This document shows, piece by piece, positions 20,939 through 30,047 of a DNA stretch of 64,000 nucleotides. How positions within the stretch are numbered: the first letter of the stretch is position 1; each line of letters opens with the position of its first letter. The stretch is taken from contig NZ_KB235896.1 in assembly GCF_000332135.1 (NCBI RefSeq), positions 4,022,356 to 4,086,355 of the forward strand. Reading direction: 5' to 3'. The notes under the pieces are model-generated. The model saw only the letters and a list, made by a program, of their open reading frames with translations, did no database searches and had not been told where the DNA came from. The translations under genes were made by a program, and so were the position numbers. Origin of the DNA: Anabaena sp. PCC 7108 (GTDB lineage: Bacteria; Cyanobacteriota; Cyanobacteriia; Cyanobacteriales; Nostocaceae).

Positions 20939-21325
20939 TTATTTGTCATGATCTGAACCCATTTCTACTTGTTGTAAAGTTCTTTCTAATTCACCTTGTA
21001 AAATTGCTAAAGGAGTTTTTAATTCATGTCTGCATCACCAGTAAAACGAGATGCTTATAGCAATTCCCATTCAAGTGAGGTACAAGCAGTAATAATTAAA
21101 CGCAGCGAAAAGTTCCTCGAAGCCGGGTTTCCCGGCGTAGGAAACTTTTCAAGACAGATGGACGCAGATAAACGCAGATAATTTTGTACTTCATTAGACT
21201 AGGAAATGCTATATTTAAAACTGCGTTCTAATCGTGCTAACATTTGATTAAATTCTTGAATCAGTTCTAAAAATTCTACATCTGTAACATCTTGATGAAC
21301 TTGTTGATTTAATCCATCAGAGGTG
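20939..21325 (-). pseudogene. Histidine kinase remnant, MITE-interrupted and frameshifted
   Basis: On the minus strand, 21325-21214 reads a HAMP-like segment ending LIQEFNQMLARLERSFK. It is then interrupted by a 158-bp element (21213-21056) and continues as ASRFTGDA, then, after a one-base loss, HELKTPLAILQGELERTL, the phospho-acceptor His motif. The frame stops after about 20 more residues at SDHDK, with no ATPase domain. This was once the HAMP-HisKA part of a sensor kinase. Three lesions are visible: insertion, frameshift and 3' truncation. A further stop lies just 5' of 21325. Confidence 0.85.
21056..21213. mobile_element. MITE family C, copy 1 (158 bp), inside a kinase remnant
   Basis: Ends are TATAGCAATTCCCATTC...GAGGTACAA on the left and the inverted TATAGCATTTCCTAGTC...GAAGTACAAA on the right. 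A second copy with the same ends is at 58121-58237. The interior includes CCGGGTTTCCCGG-type and AAACGCAG motifs but no ORF. It splits the HAMP and HisKA coding of the pseudogene. Confidence 0.85.
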
Positions 21326-21462
21326 TTTCAAAAGTTTTGAGGGGTCGAAATTCAGGCGATGGCTATTTGAGTAAATTAGTATAAATCGATTTCAATAGCA
21401 AAATCCGGTAGACCGTGGAAAGTTAAACGGGAGTGGCATTTAAATAATTCTATAAGAGGTTA

Positions 21463-21858
21463 TTATTCTTCTACTTCTCCAAAACTCCAACCTAAAGCCG
21501 CTGCTACTTGACCAGCTAATTCTAGCGGATTAAACGGTTTAGCGATCGCACTCTTGATCCCCAATTGAGTATAGCGACGACGATCAGTAGCTTGGATTTT
21601 CGCAGTTAACAAAATCACTGGAATCTCTTTAGTTGCTGGATTTGCTTGTAAATTTTCAAAAGCAGCCAGTCCATCCATATCTGGCATCATCACATCTAGT
21701 AAAATTGCATCTGGTTGGTAAATCTCAGCTTGTATGATTCCCTCTTTTCCAGAACTTGCAGTTACCACTTCCCAAGCTGCGACTGTTTCTAAACAAATCT
21801 TCGCTACTTCTTGAATGTATAGCTCATTATCAACTACTAGAATTCGCTTTGTTGTCAT
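21463..21858 (-). CDS. CheY-like single-domain response regulator
   Basis: A 131-residue receiver domain with no output domain. The acidic pair is replaced by VVDNE (Asp-Asn, residues 9-11); the phospho-acceptor Asp is in ILLDVMMPDMDG, with the Thr of LLTAK and Lys of AKPFN completing the site. It probably relays phosphate in a multi-step pathway. It follows the large hybrid kinase gene on the same strand with a 43-bp gap of heptamer repeat DNA, so they are likely one unit and this receiver is a candidate partner for that kinase. Confidence 0.9.
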   Translation of the reverse strand: MTTKRILVVDNELYIQEVAKICLETVAAWEVVTASSGKEGIIQAEIYQPDAILLDVMMPDMDGLAAFENLQANPATKEIPVILLTAKIQATDRRRYTQLGIKSAIAKPFNPLELAGQVAAALGWSFGEVEE

Positions 21859-21901
21859 TTTATTAATTAAGAATTACGTTTTATTAATTACGGATTACGA
21901 A

Positions 21902-24835
21902 TTACGAATTATCTGTCATTTTGTGCAACAAATACATCACCCGTTGTTCAAATTCATGATTTATAACTCGTCCTTTAGTCAAAAATTCCGTATTTCCTAA
22001 TTCCTCACCTCTAGCAGATGTAATCACTCGATATCCTCCTTGTTCTAACAAAGTTTGTAACTCTGTGCGAATCACCGCATCATCATCACAAACTAACACG
22101 AGAGGATAGTGTTGATTGATAATGATTGGTTCTGAGGTAGTAGACTGTTCCGATTCTGCACTGTAGGGAGTGACTAAAATCGGCAGTTTCACATAAAAAC
22201 TACTACCTTCATTTAAAACACTTTCTACCCAAATACTACCACCATGTTGCTGGACAATACTTTTGCAAATTGCCAAACCTAAACCAGTTCCCTCGTGATT
22301 GCGTGAATCTGAAGAATCAACCTGTTGAAAGCGCTCAAAAATACTGTTGAGTTTGTCGTTGGGGATTCCCCGACCTTGATCCTTAATTGTTAACAACACC
22401 TGATCTTCTTGTTGTTTTGCTATTAACCAAACCTTAGCACCAGAATGAGAAAATTTAATAGCATTACTCAACAAATTCGTCAAAGTTTGAACAATGCGAT
22501 CTGGATCAGCCCAGAGTTGAACAGGTAAGCTAGAAATTGATAAACTCACCTCAGCCTTAGCTGCTAGAGGCTGCATAATATTCACTGCTGAAGCAATTAA
22601 CTCCTCCATATTGCAGATTTCTTGCTCCATTTTTACCTTACCTGATTCAATTCGCTCAATGTCGAGAATATCGTTAATTAGCCTGACCAAGCGCTCAGTA
22701 CTATCAGTAGCAATTTGTAGCAAGCGTTTCCCCTGCTCTGAGTCTGTTGGTAGCAAACCACTAGCTAACATTCCTAAAGAACCATGAATTGAAGTCAGAG
22801 GAGTACGAAGTTCATGACTCACCACAGACACAAACTCATCTTTCATTCGTTCCACTTGCTTGCGCTCAGTGATATCACGCAAAATGACGGTATATACACA
22901 TTCCTGATCAATATCTAATTTAGAGATAGAAGCCTCTGACGGAAACTCAGTTCCATCTTTGCGACGACCAAATATTTCGCGTCTTTCACCCATTCTTCGG
23001 GCTGGACTGGGAGATTTACCAAAGTCCACCACATGATGACGATGTTGTTCAGCAAAGCGCACTGGTAATAGTAAATCCAGCTTTTTACCTAAAACCTCTT
23101 CCGACAAATAACCAAAAATCTTTTCTGCACCTTGGTTAAATAAAGTAATTTGCTGATTGCTATCAATAGAAATAATCGCATCATCAGCAATCCCCAAAAT
23201 TCCTTCAAAGCGAGTTTGGGAAACCCGCAAAGCTTCCTGTGTTTGCAGTCTCTCATCCAGTTCTGACCGTAAATGATGATTAACAGTCATTAACTCCGCT
23301 GTACGCTCTGCTACTCTTAATTCTAGCTCGTCATTAACTTTATGCTGGGTTTGAGTCATGCGCTGTCTGAGTTTCACCCGTTCTAAACGGTTGATAATTC
23401 TAGTTACCAGTTCGGCTCCAATGATGGGTTTGCTAACAAAATCATCAGCACCAGCACTAAACACCTGATTCACCATTTCTGTATCGTTATGAACAGTGAA
23501 AAAGAGGATAGGTAACTCACTCCATTGGGAATCGCTGCGTACTATTTGGCAAAGTTCAATCCCGTTGTTATAGGGCATTTCTACATCTAGAATTAACATA
23601 TCTGGCTTTTCAGTTTCTAGAGTTACCCAAAACTGACGAGGGTCACTCAGAGAAATAACCCGAAAACCCCAAGGTGTGAGTAAGGTTTGTAATAATGGGA
23701 GAATTTGCGGGTCATCATCTACAACCAAAATATTTGCTTTAGCGGCTTCTGGAGATAATTCTTCACCCACAACTAAGGAATTTTGATGATTTTTAGCTGT
23801 TGGTAGGGATAGGTTTTGTTGATCTTTGCTTTCGATTTCCTGACGCAGTAGGTTGACCAAATTTTGTAAATTGTTCGTATCAGTGGCATGGAAATTTTTA
23901 GCAGATTTCAGTATCTTCTCAATTTTTCTGGCTAATTGTGAACCCAAAGGTAAACCAAAAGTTCCTAAAGAACCTGCTAAGGTGTGTGCTTCTTGGGCGG
24001 CTTGTGAACGTAATTCTGGGTTTAAAGTTGGCTGTGCAGCTTGTTCTATGATGTTCACTTGTTCATTAACCCGCCCTCGAAAACGTTGCCAAATATCTGC
24101 AATGGCTGTGAAAGTTGGCTGGGATTTTAAATGGGATTGTAAATGAGTATCTTCTTCCAGTGCTTTGAGGCGATAGCCAATTCCATATACTGTTTCTATT
24201 AAATCACTGTTAGCGCCTACGCCTCTCAGCTTCATTCGCAGTCCTTTAATATGGGTACGAACGGCTTCTTCTCCTGGTGTGTCTTCATAGGACCAAAGAT
24301 GATCTAAAATCATGCCACAGCTAAATACCCGGCGATGATTTCGCAAAAATAATTCTAATAGAGCATATTCTTTAGGTGTGAGTGAGAGTAAATTTTGGGC
24401 ATAGGTGACTTCACAGTTACTCGGATCTAGTTTTAAATTTCCCCACTCTAGGATAGGTTGTGCAGTTATACTACCTCGGCGTAATAATGCCCGGACACGT
24501 GCCACTAATTCTTCTTGATCAAATGGTTTAACTACATAGTCATCTGCACCTGCATCCAAACCGATGGCTTTGTCGTGAGAGCGATCGCATCCGGTTAATA
24601 ATAAAATTGGTACTGGCCGACCACTAGACCTAATTTTCCGACATAAACTAATACCGTCCAACTTCGGCAGCATTACATCCAAAAGAATTAAATCATAATC
24701 GTAAGTTGTGATTAAATCCCAAGCTGCATCTCCGTCACTCGCTACTTCAACGGCATAATTTTGGTCAGTGAGAACCGCTGTGAGTGCATAGGCATTTAAT
24801 TCATCATCTTCAACAATTAATATCTTCATCTTCAA
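21902..24835 (-). CDS. Hybrid regulator-kinase: REC-wHTH-HPt-REC-PAS-HisKA-HATPase-partial REC
   Basis: A 977-residue protein. REC1 (1-120, Asp53) and an OmpR-type winged helix (about 128-225) form a complete DNA-binding response regulator. An HPt domain with His284 in EAHTLAGSLG follows, then REC2 (368-488, Asp417), a coiled coil, PAS (540-660), HisKA with His674 in VVSHELRTPL, and an ATPase with N791, DQGRGIP and GTGLGLA. The tail (911-977) begins as a third receiver (LVLVCDDD) but jumps after residue 946 to TEFLTKGRV..FEQRV, which looks like the end of a receiver, and has no acceptor Asp. Similar multi-component winged-helix regulators are known in Anabaena. The second ATG (24829) is an equally good start. 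Confidence 0.9.
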   Translation of the reverse strand: MKMKILIVEDDELNAYALTAVLTDQNYAVEVASDGDAAWDLITTYDYDLILLDVMLPKLDGISLCRKIRSSGRPVPILLLTGCDRSHDKAIGLDAGADDYVVKPFDQEELVARVRALLRRGSITAQPILEWGNLKLDPSNCEVTYAQNLLSLTPKEYALLELFLRNHRRVFSCGMILDHLWSYEDTPGEEAVRTHIKGLRMKLRGVGANSDLIETVYGIGYRLKALEEDTHLQSHLKSQPTFTAIADIWQRFRGRVNEQVNIIEQAAQPTLNPELRSQAAQEAHTLAGSLGTFGLPLGSQLARKIEKILKSAKNFHATDTNNLQNLVNLLRQEIESKDQQNLSLPTAKNHQNSLVVGEELSPEAAKANILVVDDDPQILPLLQTLLTPWGFRVISLSDPRQFWVTLETEKPDMLILDVEMPYNNGIELCQIVRSDSQWSELPILFFTVHNDTEMVNQVFSAGADDFVSKPIIGAELVTRIINRLERVKLRQRMTQTQHKVNDELELRVAERTAELMTVNHHLRSELDERLQTQEALRVSQTRFEGILGIADDAIISIDSNQQITLFNQGAEKIFGYLSEEVLGKKLDLLLPVRFAEQHRHHVVDFGKSPSPARRMGERREIFGRRKDGTEFPSEASISKLDIDQECVYTVILRDITERKQVERMKDEFVSVVSHELRTPLTSIHGSLGMLASGLLPTDSEQGKRLLQIATDSTERLVRLINDILDIERIESGKVKMEQEICNMEELIASAVNIMQPLAAKAEVSLSISSLPVQLWADPDRIVQTLTNLLSNAIKFSHSGAKVWLIAKQQEDQVLLTIKDQGRGIPNDKLNSIFERFQQVDSSDSRNHEGTGLGLAICKSIVQQHGGSIWVESVLNEGSSFYVKLPILVTPYSAESEQSTTSEPIIINQHYPLVLVCDDDAVIRTELQTLLEQGGYRVITSARGEELGNTEFLTKGRVINHEFEQRVMYLLHKMTDNS

Positions 24836-25236
24836 TGCTTCCCTGATGTAATACTTTTAAAAGTTGGATATAAAGCAAACCATTTTATATTAGAATGAGT
24901 GATGATTAATTGTCCAGAACTCAAATAAGTTTCAGATTATATCTGAGGTATTAATTTAAGTTAATTTATTTAAAAATATATCAAGCTTAAGATATATGGT
25001 AATAGGAATGCTTTTAAGAAATAATGTCGATAGTCTCAATTAAATGAACCGCAAAGACGCAAAGGACGCGAAGTAAAGAAATAAGAAGATAGCTAATCTT
25101 ACACTAGGAAGGGAGTAGGTATAGGAAGAAGATAAATAATCTAACGCTGGAAAGGGAGTAGTAGAAAAATCCATCCTCACAATTTCCTCAAATTGTTGAT
25201 TTATAAACAAAGCAGTAAGCAGGAATGGAGGCCTCT
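24836..25236. other. Divergent intergenic region with repeat scraps
   Basis: About 400 bp between the hybrid kinase and the universal stress protein gene. It contains a dispersed repeat of the ACCGCAAAGACGCAAAGGACGC type (25047-25070) and two related purine-rich segments ending GGGAGTAG (25100-25120 and 25148-25163). The rest is AT-rich. No ORF was recognised; promoters for both divergent genes should lie here but were not located. Confidence 0.5.
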
Positions 25237-25767
25237 ATGTTTAACAAAATTATAGTTGCATTAGATCGCTCGGAAATGGGACAGTCTGTTTTTGAACAAT
25301 CTTTGGCATTATCAAAGCTAACATCGGCTAAATTAATGCTACTGCACGTCCTATCTCCAGAAGAAGAGGAGAGTCCTGACTTGATGATTGCTCCTAACAT
25401 TGACTATTATCCAGGTTGGAATGAGCAAGGTTTTAAGTTATATCAACAACAATGGGAAGCCTTTAAAAACGAAAGTTTGCAGATGTTACAGTCTTGGTGC
25501 GCCCAAGCAAACACAGCCGGAATCACTGCGGAATTTACTCAAAACACTGGTAATCCTGGCCGCAAGATTTGTCAATTAGCTACAACCTGGAATGCTGATT
25601 TGATTGTCATGGGGCGGCGAGGTCGTTCTGGACTAACAGAACTAGTACTTGGTAGCGTGAGTAATTATGTTTTACATCATGCTCCTTGTTCAGTGCATAT
25701 TATACATTTTCCGACTCATCTCAAACCCACAGCAGTGAAACTAGAAACCACAAGCGTGGCTAACTAA
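25237..25767 (+). CDS. Universal stress protein (UspA family)
   Basis: A 176-residue single Usp domain. It starts MFNKIIVALDRSEMG and has the ATP-binding signature GRRGRSGLTELVLGSVSNYV near the C-terminus (G-2x-G-9x-G-S pattern). I choose the ATG at 25237 because GGAGG sits seven bases ahead; the upstream ATG at 25225 overlaps that ribosome site. It is the gene before the hox cluster on the same strand, but a 187-bp gap filled with repeat DNA separates them. Role in stress physiology is only inferred. Confidence 0.9.
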   Translation: MFNKIIVALDRSEMGQSVFEQSLALSKLTSAKLMLLHVLSPEEEESPDLMIAPNIDYYPGWNEQGFKLYQQQWEAFKNESLQMLQSWCAQANTAGITAEFTQNTGNPGRKICQLATTWNADLIVMGRRGRSGLTELVLGSVSNYVLHHAPCSVHIIHFPTHLKPTAVKLETTSVAN

Positions 25768-25793
25768 AACGGTAATATTATTTTTGGTTTAAA

Positions 25794-25915
25794 GCTGAGG
25801 CGGAGAGAGGGAGATTTGTTTTTGATAAGTATAGGACTTTATGCACAAGTCAAAAAATATCTCACCGCAGAAGACAAGGAAAAATAAGAGTTTGAGTTTT
25901 TTTGCATAAGACTTA
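25794..25915. repeat. Family A MITE scrap joined to an AGGACTT inverted repeat
   Basis: Positions 25794-25831 match the inner right half of MITE family A (GCTGAGGCGGAG, T-run, TTGATAAG). Immediately after, TAGGACTTTATGCA (25832-25845) pairs imperfectly with TGCATAAGACTTA (25903-25915), an inverted repeat of the common AGGACTTAYGCA type also seen near 573 and 29391. Together they fill most of the region upstream of hoxE. Confidence 0.7.
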
Positions 25916-25954
25916 AAGTAATCAAGCGAACCTGATGTAATTGGTGATTTGAGA

Positions 25955-26467
25955 ATGAAAACCTCTATTCCACCTAAATATACTCATCCCAGTGGAGATA
26001 AACGGTTAAAGATGCTAGATGCAACAATTAAGCGTCATCAATATCAACAAGATGCATTAATTGAAATTCTCCATCGGGGTTCGGAAATTTTTGGCTATTT
26101 AGAAACTGATTTATTGCTTTACATTGCCCATAGTCTCAAATTACCACCAAGTCGGGTTTATGGAGTAGCAACTTTCTATCATTTATTTTCTCTAACACCT
26201 AAGGGAGTACATAACTGCGTAGTGTGTACAGGTACAGCTTGTTATGTGAAAGGGGCGCAAGCAATTTTAGCTAGTGTAGAAAAATCTACCCAGACTCGTG
26301 CTGGAGAAACAACATCAGATGGTCAAATTTCCCTAATGACTGCTAGGTGTTTGGGGGCTTGTGGAATTGCACCTGCTGTAGTGTTTGATGGCACAATTTT
26401 AGGACATCAAACACCGGAATCAGTCTGTGAACTTGTTCAAGGATGGTGGCAACATGGAACTGGCTGA
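25955..26467 (+). CDS. hoxE: Bidirectional hydrogenase diaphorase subunit HoxE
   Basis: A 170-residue NuoE-like [2Fe-2S] protein of the NAD(P)-reducing hydrogenase. Four cysteines, C91 and C96 in [11 protein letters not shown] and C132 and C136 in RCLGACG, are the cluster ligands. It links the HoxFU diaphorase to the hydrogenase and possibly to other donors. The ATG at 25955 is preferred over an in-frame TTG two codons earlier. Its stop overlaps the hoxF start by 14 bp, so the two are translationally coupled. First gene of the hox cluster. Confidence 0.96.
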   Translation: MKTSIPPKYTHPSGDKRLKMLDATIKRHQYQQDALIEILHRGSEIFGYLETDLLLYIAHSLKLPPSRVYGVATFYHLFSLTPKGVHNCVVCTGTACYVKGAQAILASVEKSTQTRAGETTSDGQISLMTARCLGACGIAPAVVFDGTILGHQTPESVCELVQGWWQHGTG

Positions 26468-28061
26468 ATTATTAGAAATAGCTGAAAAAGAACGTTCCCA
26501 AGTAAAACCTATACAGATTAGCTGCTGCACCGCTGCTGGTTGTTTGTCTGCTAATTCCCAAGCTGTCAAGCAAAATCTTGATGCATTTGTCAAAACTGCG
26601 GGTTTGCAAGACACAATCCAAGTCTCTGGTGTTGGGTGTATGCGTCTGTGCTGTCAAGGAACTTTAGTCAGGGTCGATAACCAAGCAAATCCCACCGAGA
26701 CAAAGCTTTATCAGAAAGTCACCCCAGAGGATGCACCAGCAATAATTGCCGCAGTCAATGGAGAAAAAACCAATTTACAATCAGGAGATTTAAATCAGCC
26801 GTTTTTTAGGCATCAACTATCTATTGTCTTGGAAAACAGCGGCAAAATCGACCCAGAACGCATTCAAGCTTACATTGCAGCTGATGGTTATCAAGCCCTT
26901 TATCATGTGCTGCGGGAGATGAAACCCAATCAAGTGGTAGAGACAATTACTAAAAGTGGGTTACGAGGACGAGGTGGGGCTGGTTATCCCACAGGTTTAA
27001 AATGGGCAACAGTTGCCAAGTCTCAAGGTGAAAGAAAGTTTGTAATTTGCAATGCTGATGAGGGAGATCCTGGGGCATTTATGGATCGGAGTATTTTAGA
27101 AAGTGATCCTCATCGGGTTTTAGAAGGAATGGCGATCGCAGCCTATGCCGTCGGTGCAAATCAAGGTTACATTTATATTCGGGCAGAATATCCCATTGCT
27201 ATTAGTCGCCTGGAAACTGCTATTCACCAAGCCCAACGTCTGGGACTCTTAGGTAGTCAAATCTTTGAATCTCATTTTGATTTTAAAGTCGAAATTCGCA
27301 TCGGTGCGGGGGCTTATGTCTGCGGAGAAGAAACCGCTTTAATGGCTTCAATTGAAGGAAAACGCGGCCTTCCTTCCCCTCGTCCACCATATCCCGCTAA
27401 TTCTGGTTTATGGGGTGATCCCACCTTAATTAACAATGTCGAAACCTTTGCCAATATCTCACCGATTATCCGCAAAGGTGCTGATTGGTTTGCTGGTATT
27501 GGTACGGCGAAAAGTAAAGGGACAAAGGTTTTTGCTATGGCCGGTCAAATCTGCAATACGGGTTTGATAGAAGTGCCGATGGGGACATCATTACGGCAGA
27601 TTGTTGAAGAAATGGGAGGAGGTATTCCATCTGGCGGTATTGCTAAAGCAGTACAAACTGGTGGTCCTTCGGGGGGATGTATTCCCGCTTCGGCCTTTGA
27701 TACACCTGTAGATTATGAATCCTTGAGCAATCTGGGTTCCATTATGGGTTCTGGGGGCATGATTGTCATGGATCAAACTACAAATATGGTCGATGTTGCC
27801 CGCTTTTTCATGGAATTTTGCATGGATGAATCCTGCGGTAAGTGCATTCCTTGTCGGGTCGGAACTCTGCAATTACATGAGTTGTTAACGAAGATTAGTC
27901 AAGGAGAAGCAAAACACGCTGATTTAGAACTGCTGGAGGAACTGTGCGACATGGTGAAACACACAAGTCTATGTGGTTTGGGACAGTCTGCACCAAATCC
28001 GGTTTTTAGTACTTTGCGTTATTTCCGTGATGAATATTTAGCATTAGTCACTAGTCATTAA
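26454..28061 (+). CDS. hoxF: Bidirectional hydrogenase diaphorase subunit HoxF
   Basis: A 535-residue NuoF-like subunit that oxidises or reduces NAD(P)H. The N-terminal thioredoxin-like domain has cysteines 24, 25, 30, 62, 66 and 67. The NADH site is [10 protein letters not shown] (172-181), the FMN region is [14 protein letters not shown] (200-213), and the [4Fe-4S] ligands are C461, C464, C467 ([12 protein letters not shown]) and C507. The ATG at 26454 is chosen over a GTG at 26427 because it gives the normal N-terminus and a short overlap with hoxE. hoxU follows after 12 bp. Confidence 0.97.
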   Translation: MELAELLEIAEKERSQVKPIQISCCTAAGCLSANSQAVKQNLDAFVKTAGLQDTIQVSGVGCMRLCCQGTLVRVDNQANPTETKLYQKVTPEDAPAIIAAVNGEKTNLQSGDLNQPFFRHQLSIVLENSGKIDPERIQAYIAADGYQALYHVLREMKPNQVVETITKSGLRGRGGAGYPTGLKWATVAKSQGERKFVICNADEGDPGAFMDRSILESDPHRVLEGMAIAAYAVGANQGYIYIRAEYPIAISRLETAIHQAQRLGLLGSQIFESHFDFKVEIRIGAGAYVCGEETALMASIEGKRGLPSPRPPYPANSGLWGDPTLINNVETFANISPIIRKGADWFAGIGTAKSKGTKVFAMAGQICNTGLIEVPMGTSLRQIVEEMGGGIPSGGIAKAVQTGGPSGGCIPASAFDTPVDYESLSNLGSIMGSGGMIVMDQTTNMVDVARFFMEFCMDESCGKCIPCRVGTLQLHELLTKISQGEAKHADLELLEELCDMVKHTSLCGLGQSAPNPVFSTLRYFRDEYLALVTSH

Positions 28062-28073
28062 TAAATTACCCTT

Positions 28074-28790
28074 ATGGCTGTCAAAACACTGACTATAAAT
28101 GGTGAATTAATTAGCGCCCGTGAGGAAGAAACTGTACTAAAAGCAGCGCAAGAGGCTGGAATTCATTTACCTACACTTTGTCATCTTGAGGGTGTGGGAG
28201 ATGTGGGGGCTTGTCGGCTATGTTTGGTGGAAATTGCTGGGAGTAATAAGCTGCAACCAGCTTGTGTGACTAAGGTGTCAGAAGGAATGGAGGTGATAAC
28301 TCATAGCGATCGCTTGCAAAAATACCGTCGTACTATTATTGAAATGCTATTTGCCGAAGGTAATCACATTTGCTCAGTTTGCGTTGCCAATGGCAATTGT
28401 GAATTGCAAGATTTAGCTATAGAAATGGGTATGGATCACGTCAGATTAAAATATCAATTTCCTGACCGTGCTGTAGATATTTCCCATGAACTTTTTGGCA
28501 TAGATCATAACAGATGTGTTCTTTGTACTCGCTGTATTCGTGTATGTGATGAAATCGAAGGCGCTCATACTTGGGATATGGCAGGAAGGGGTTCAAAATC
28601 TCATGTAATTACTGATTTAAACCAGCCTTGGGGAACTTCACAAACTTGTACTTCCTGCGGTAAATGCGTCAATGCTTGTCCCACAGGGGCGCTATTTAAT
28701 CAAGGTTCAAGTGTTGGGGAAATGAAACATAATCGCGCCAAAATCGATTTTTTAGTTACAGCTAGAGAGAAAAAACAATGGAATTTTTAA
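28074..28790 (+). CDS. hoxU: Bidirectional hydrogenase diaphorase subunit HoxU
   Basis: A 238-residue electron-transfer subunit resembling the N-terminus of NuoG. It carries one [2Fe-2S] site (C36, C47, C50, C64), a His/Cys [4Fe-4S] site (H98, C100, C103, C109) and two ferredoxin-like [4Fe-4S] sets (C148-C151-C154-C158 and C192-C195-C198-C202). It wires HoxF to HoxY. It is 12 bp after hoxF and 34 bp before the DUF3122 gene. Confidence 0.97.
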   Translation: MAVKTLTINGELISAREEETVLKAAQEAGIHLPTLCHLEGVGDVGACRLCLVEIAGSNKLQPACVTKVSEGMEVITHSDRLQKYRRTIIEMLFAEGNHICSVCVANGNCELQDLAIEMGMDHVRLKYQFPDRAVDISHELFGIDHNRCVLCTRCIRVCDEIEGAHTWDMAGRGSKSHVITDLNQPWGTSQTCTSCGKCVNACPTGALFNQGSSVGEMKHNRAKIDFLVTAREKKQWNF

Positions 28791-28824
28791 AGGATAAAAC
28801 ACCAATGAGTCAAAGAGAAAGCTG

Positions 28825-29352
28825 ATGTTAAACAGGATTAGAAAAAGATGCTTATGGATGCTAACTCTGGGAATTTTAATCATCTTGATCTTCCCAGGTT
28901 TAGGAAACTTCCAGGGGAAAGCAATTGCTGCTGTCACTAGTTTTGAAGAAGCACCAGGAGAAATTGTTTATCGCTCACAAATAAAATTAGATGATCAATC
29001 AGGAAAGGTATGGCAGGTTGTCTTATTTAAACAAGTGCATCCAAGTCAACAATCTCATATAAATTTGCGGTTAATTGGCTTTCCTGGTTCTGCTGAATTA
29101 ACTCACCCCCAACCTTTAAAAATAACTTCAAATACAGGTAAGGTTTGGAATGCTGCTGATGTGTTTTTGGATCAAGCACCAGCACCAACTGTCGGTCAAT
29201 ATGATCTGACAAATATCTTGCCAGAATTACCAAATGAACAGTTAACATTAGCAATACCTTTACCTGATGCAAACTCCATTAATATCTCTGTTCCCCCATC
29301 TGTAGTTCAGGAATGGCAATTGTTAATGACAACTGATATCATATCCGGTTGA
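28825..29352 (+). CDS. Exported DUF3122 protein within the hox cluster
   Basis: A 175-residue protein with an N-terminal signal or anchor (residues 10-37, ending GKAIAAV). The rest (FEEAPGEIVYRSQIKLDDQSGKVW) matches the DUF3122 family, found in cyanobacteria and of unknown function. An ORF at this place between hoxU and hoxY is known from Anabaena hox clusters. Export is odd for a neighbour of a cytoplasmic enzyme, so it may be a passenger. Its last five or so codons (TDIISG and stop) coincide with a MITE family A end, so the native C-terminus has probably been replaced. Confidence 0.75.
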   Translation: MLNRIRKRCLWMLTLGILIILIFPGLGNFQGKAIAAVTSFEEAPGEIVYRSQIKLDDQSGKVWQVVLFKQVHPSQQSHINLRLIGFPGSAELTHPQPLKITSNTGKVWNAADVFLDQAPAPTVGQYDLTNILPELPNEQLTLAIPLPDANSINISVPPSVVQEWQLLMTTDIISG

Positions 29353-29360
29353 ATCATCAT
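29336..29360. repeat. MITE family A left-end scrap at the 3' end of the DUF3122 gene
   Basis: ATATCATATCCGGTTGA plus ATCATCA matches the left terminal repeat of family A (ATATCATGTCCGGTTAA..). The TGA inside it serves as the stop of the DUF3122 gene. It is followed by a CTCTGTGCCTCTGTGG motif and a TGTGCGTAAGTCCT repeat end, so the region up to hoxY is mostly repeat scraps. Confidence 0.7.
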
Positions 29361-29446
29361 TTCTCTGTGCCTCTGTGGTTAGTTTTTCCATGAGGTGTGC
29401 GTAAGTCCTATTTAAATTAAATTTGCAGCCAAGCGAGGTAATTTGT

Positions 29447-29983
29447 TTGAAATTAGCGACAGTATGGTTAGGTGGATGTTCAGGTTGTCATATGTCATTT
29501 CTCGATTTAGACGAATGGTTGATTGATTTATCCGCTCAAGTAGATGTGGTTTATAGTCCCTTTGTTGATGTTAAGGAATATCCAAAAGGTGTGGATGTAG
29601 TTTTAATAGAAGGTGCTATAGCTAACGAACAACATCTAGAATTAATCCACAAAATTAGAGAACGCACCCAAACAATAATTTCCTTTGGTGATTGCGCTAT
29701 CACTGGCAATGTTACGGCTTTACGTAATCCCTTAGGTAGTGCGGAAATAGTTCTTCAGCGTAGTTATATAGAAACAGCCGATATCAACCCCCAAATTCCC
29801 CACGCACCGGGGATTATTCCACCTTTGGTTGACAAAGTATTACCCGTTCATCAAGTAGTAGCGGTTGATATTTATTTACCTGGTTGTCCACCCTCTGCGC
29901 CTAATATTCGCGCTGTTCTTGAATCATTATTAAAGGGAGAAAAACCACTAATAGCCGGCAGAGAAATCATTAAGTTTGGCTAA
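29447..29983 (+). CDS. hoxY: Bidirectional [NiFe]-hydrogenase small subunit HoxY
   Basis: A 178-residue small subunit that carries the [4Fe-4S] cluster next to the NiFe site. Ligand cysteines are seen in WLGGCSGCHMSFLD (C11 and C14), GDCAITG (C83) and LPGCPPSAPN. No ATG gives the normal N-terminus; I place the start at TTG 29447, which gives MKLATVWLGGCSGC and has GAGG eight bases upstream (29435-29438). A longer frame from TTG 29423 lacks such a site. The non-ATG start may lower its translation relative to hoxH. Confidence 0.95.
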   Translation: MKLATVWLGGCSGCHMSFLDLDEWLIDLSAQVDVVYSPFVDVKEYPKGVDVVLIEGAIANEQHLELIHKIRERTQTIISFGDCAITGNVTALRNPLGSAEIVLQRSYIETADINPQIPHAPGIIPPLVDKVLPVHQVVAVDIYLPGCPPSAPNIRAVLESLLKGEKPLIAGREIIKFG

Positions 29984-30047
29984 TTTAATCAAGTTGAGAT
30001 TTTAGATAATTTCACAAACAAATCTTGAATATTGAACGAGGTTGACC

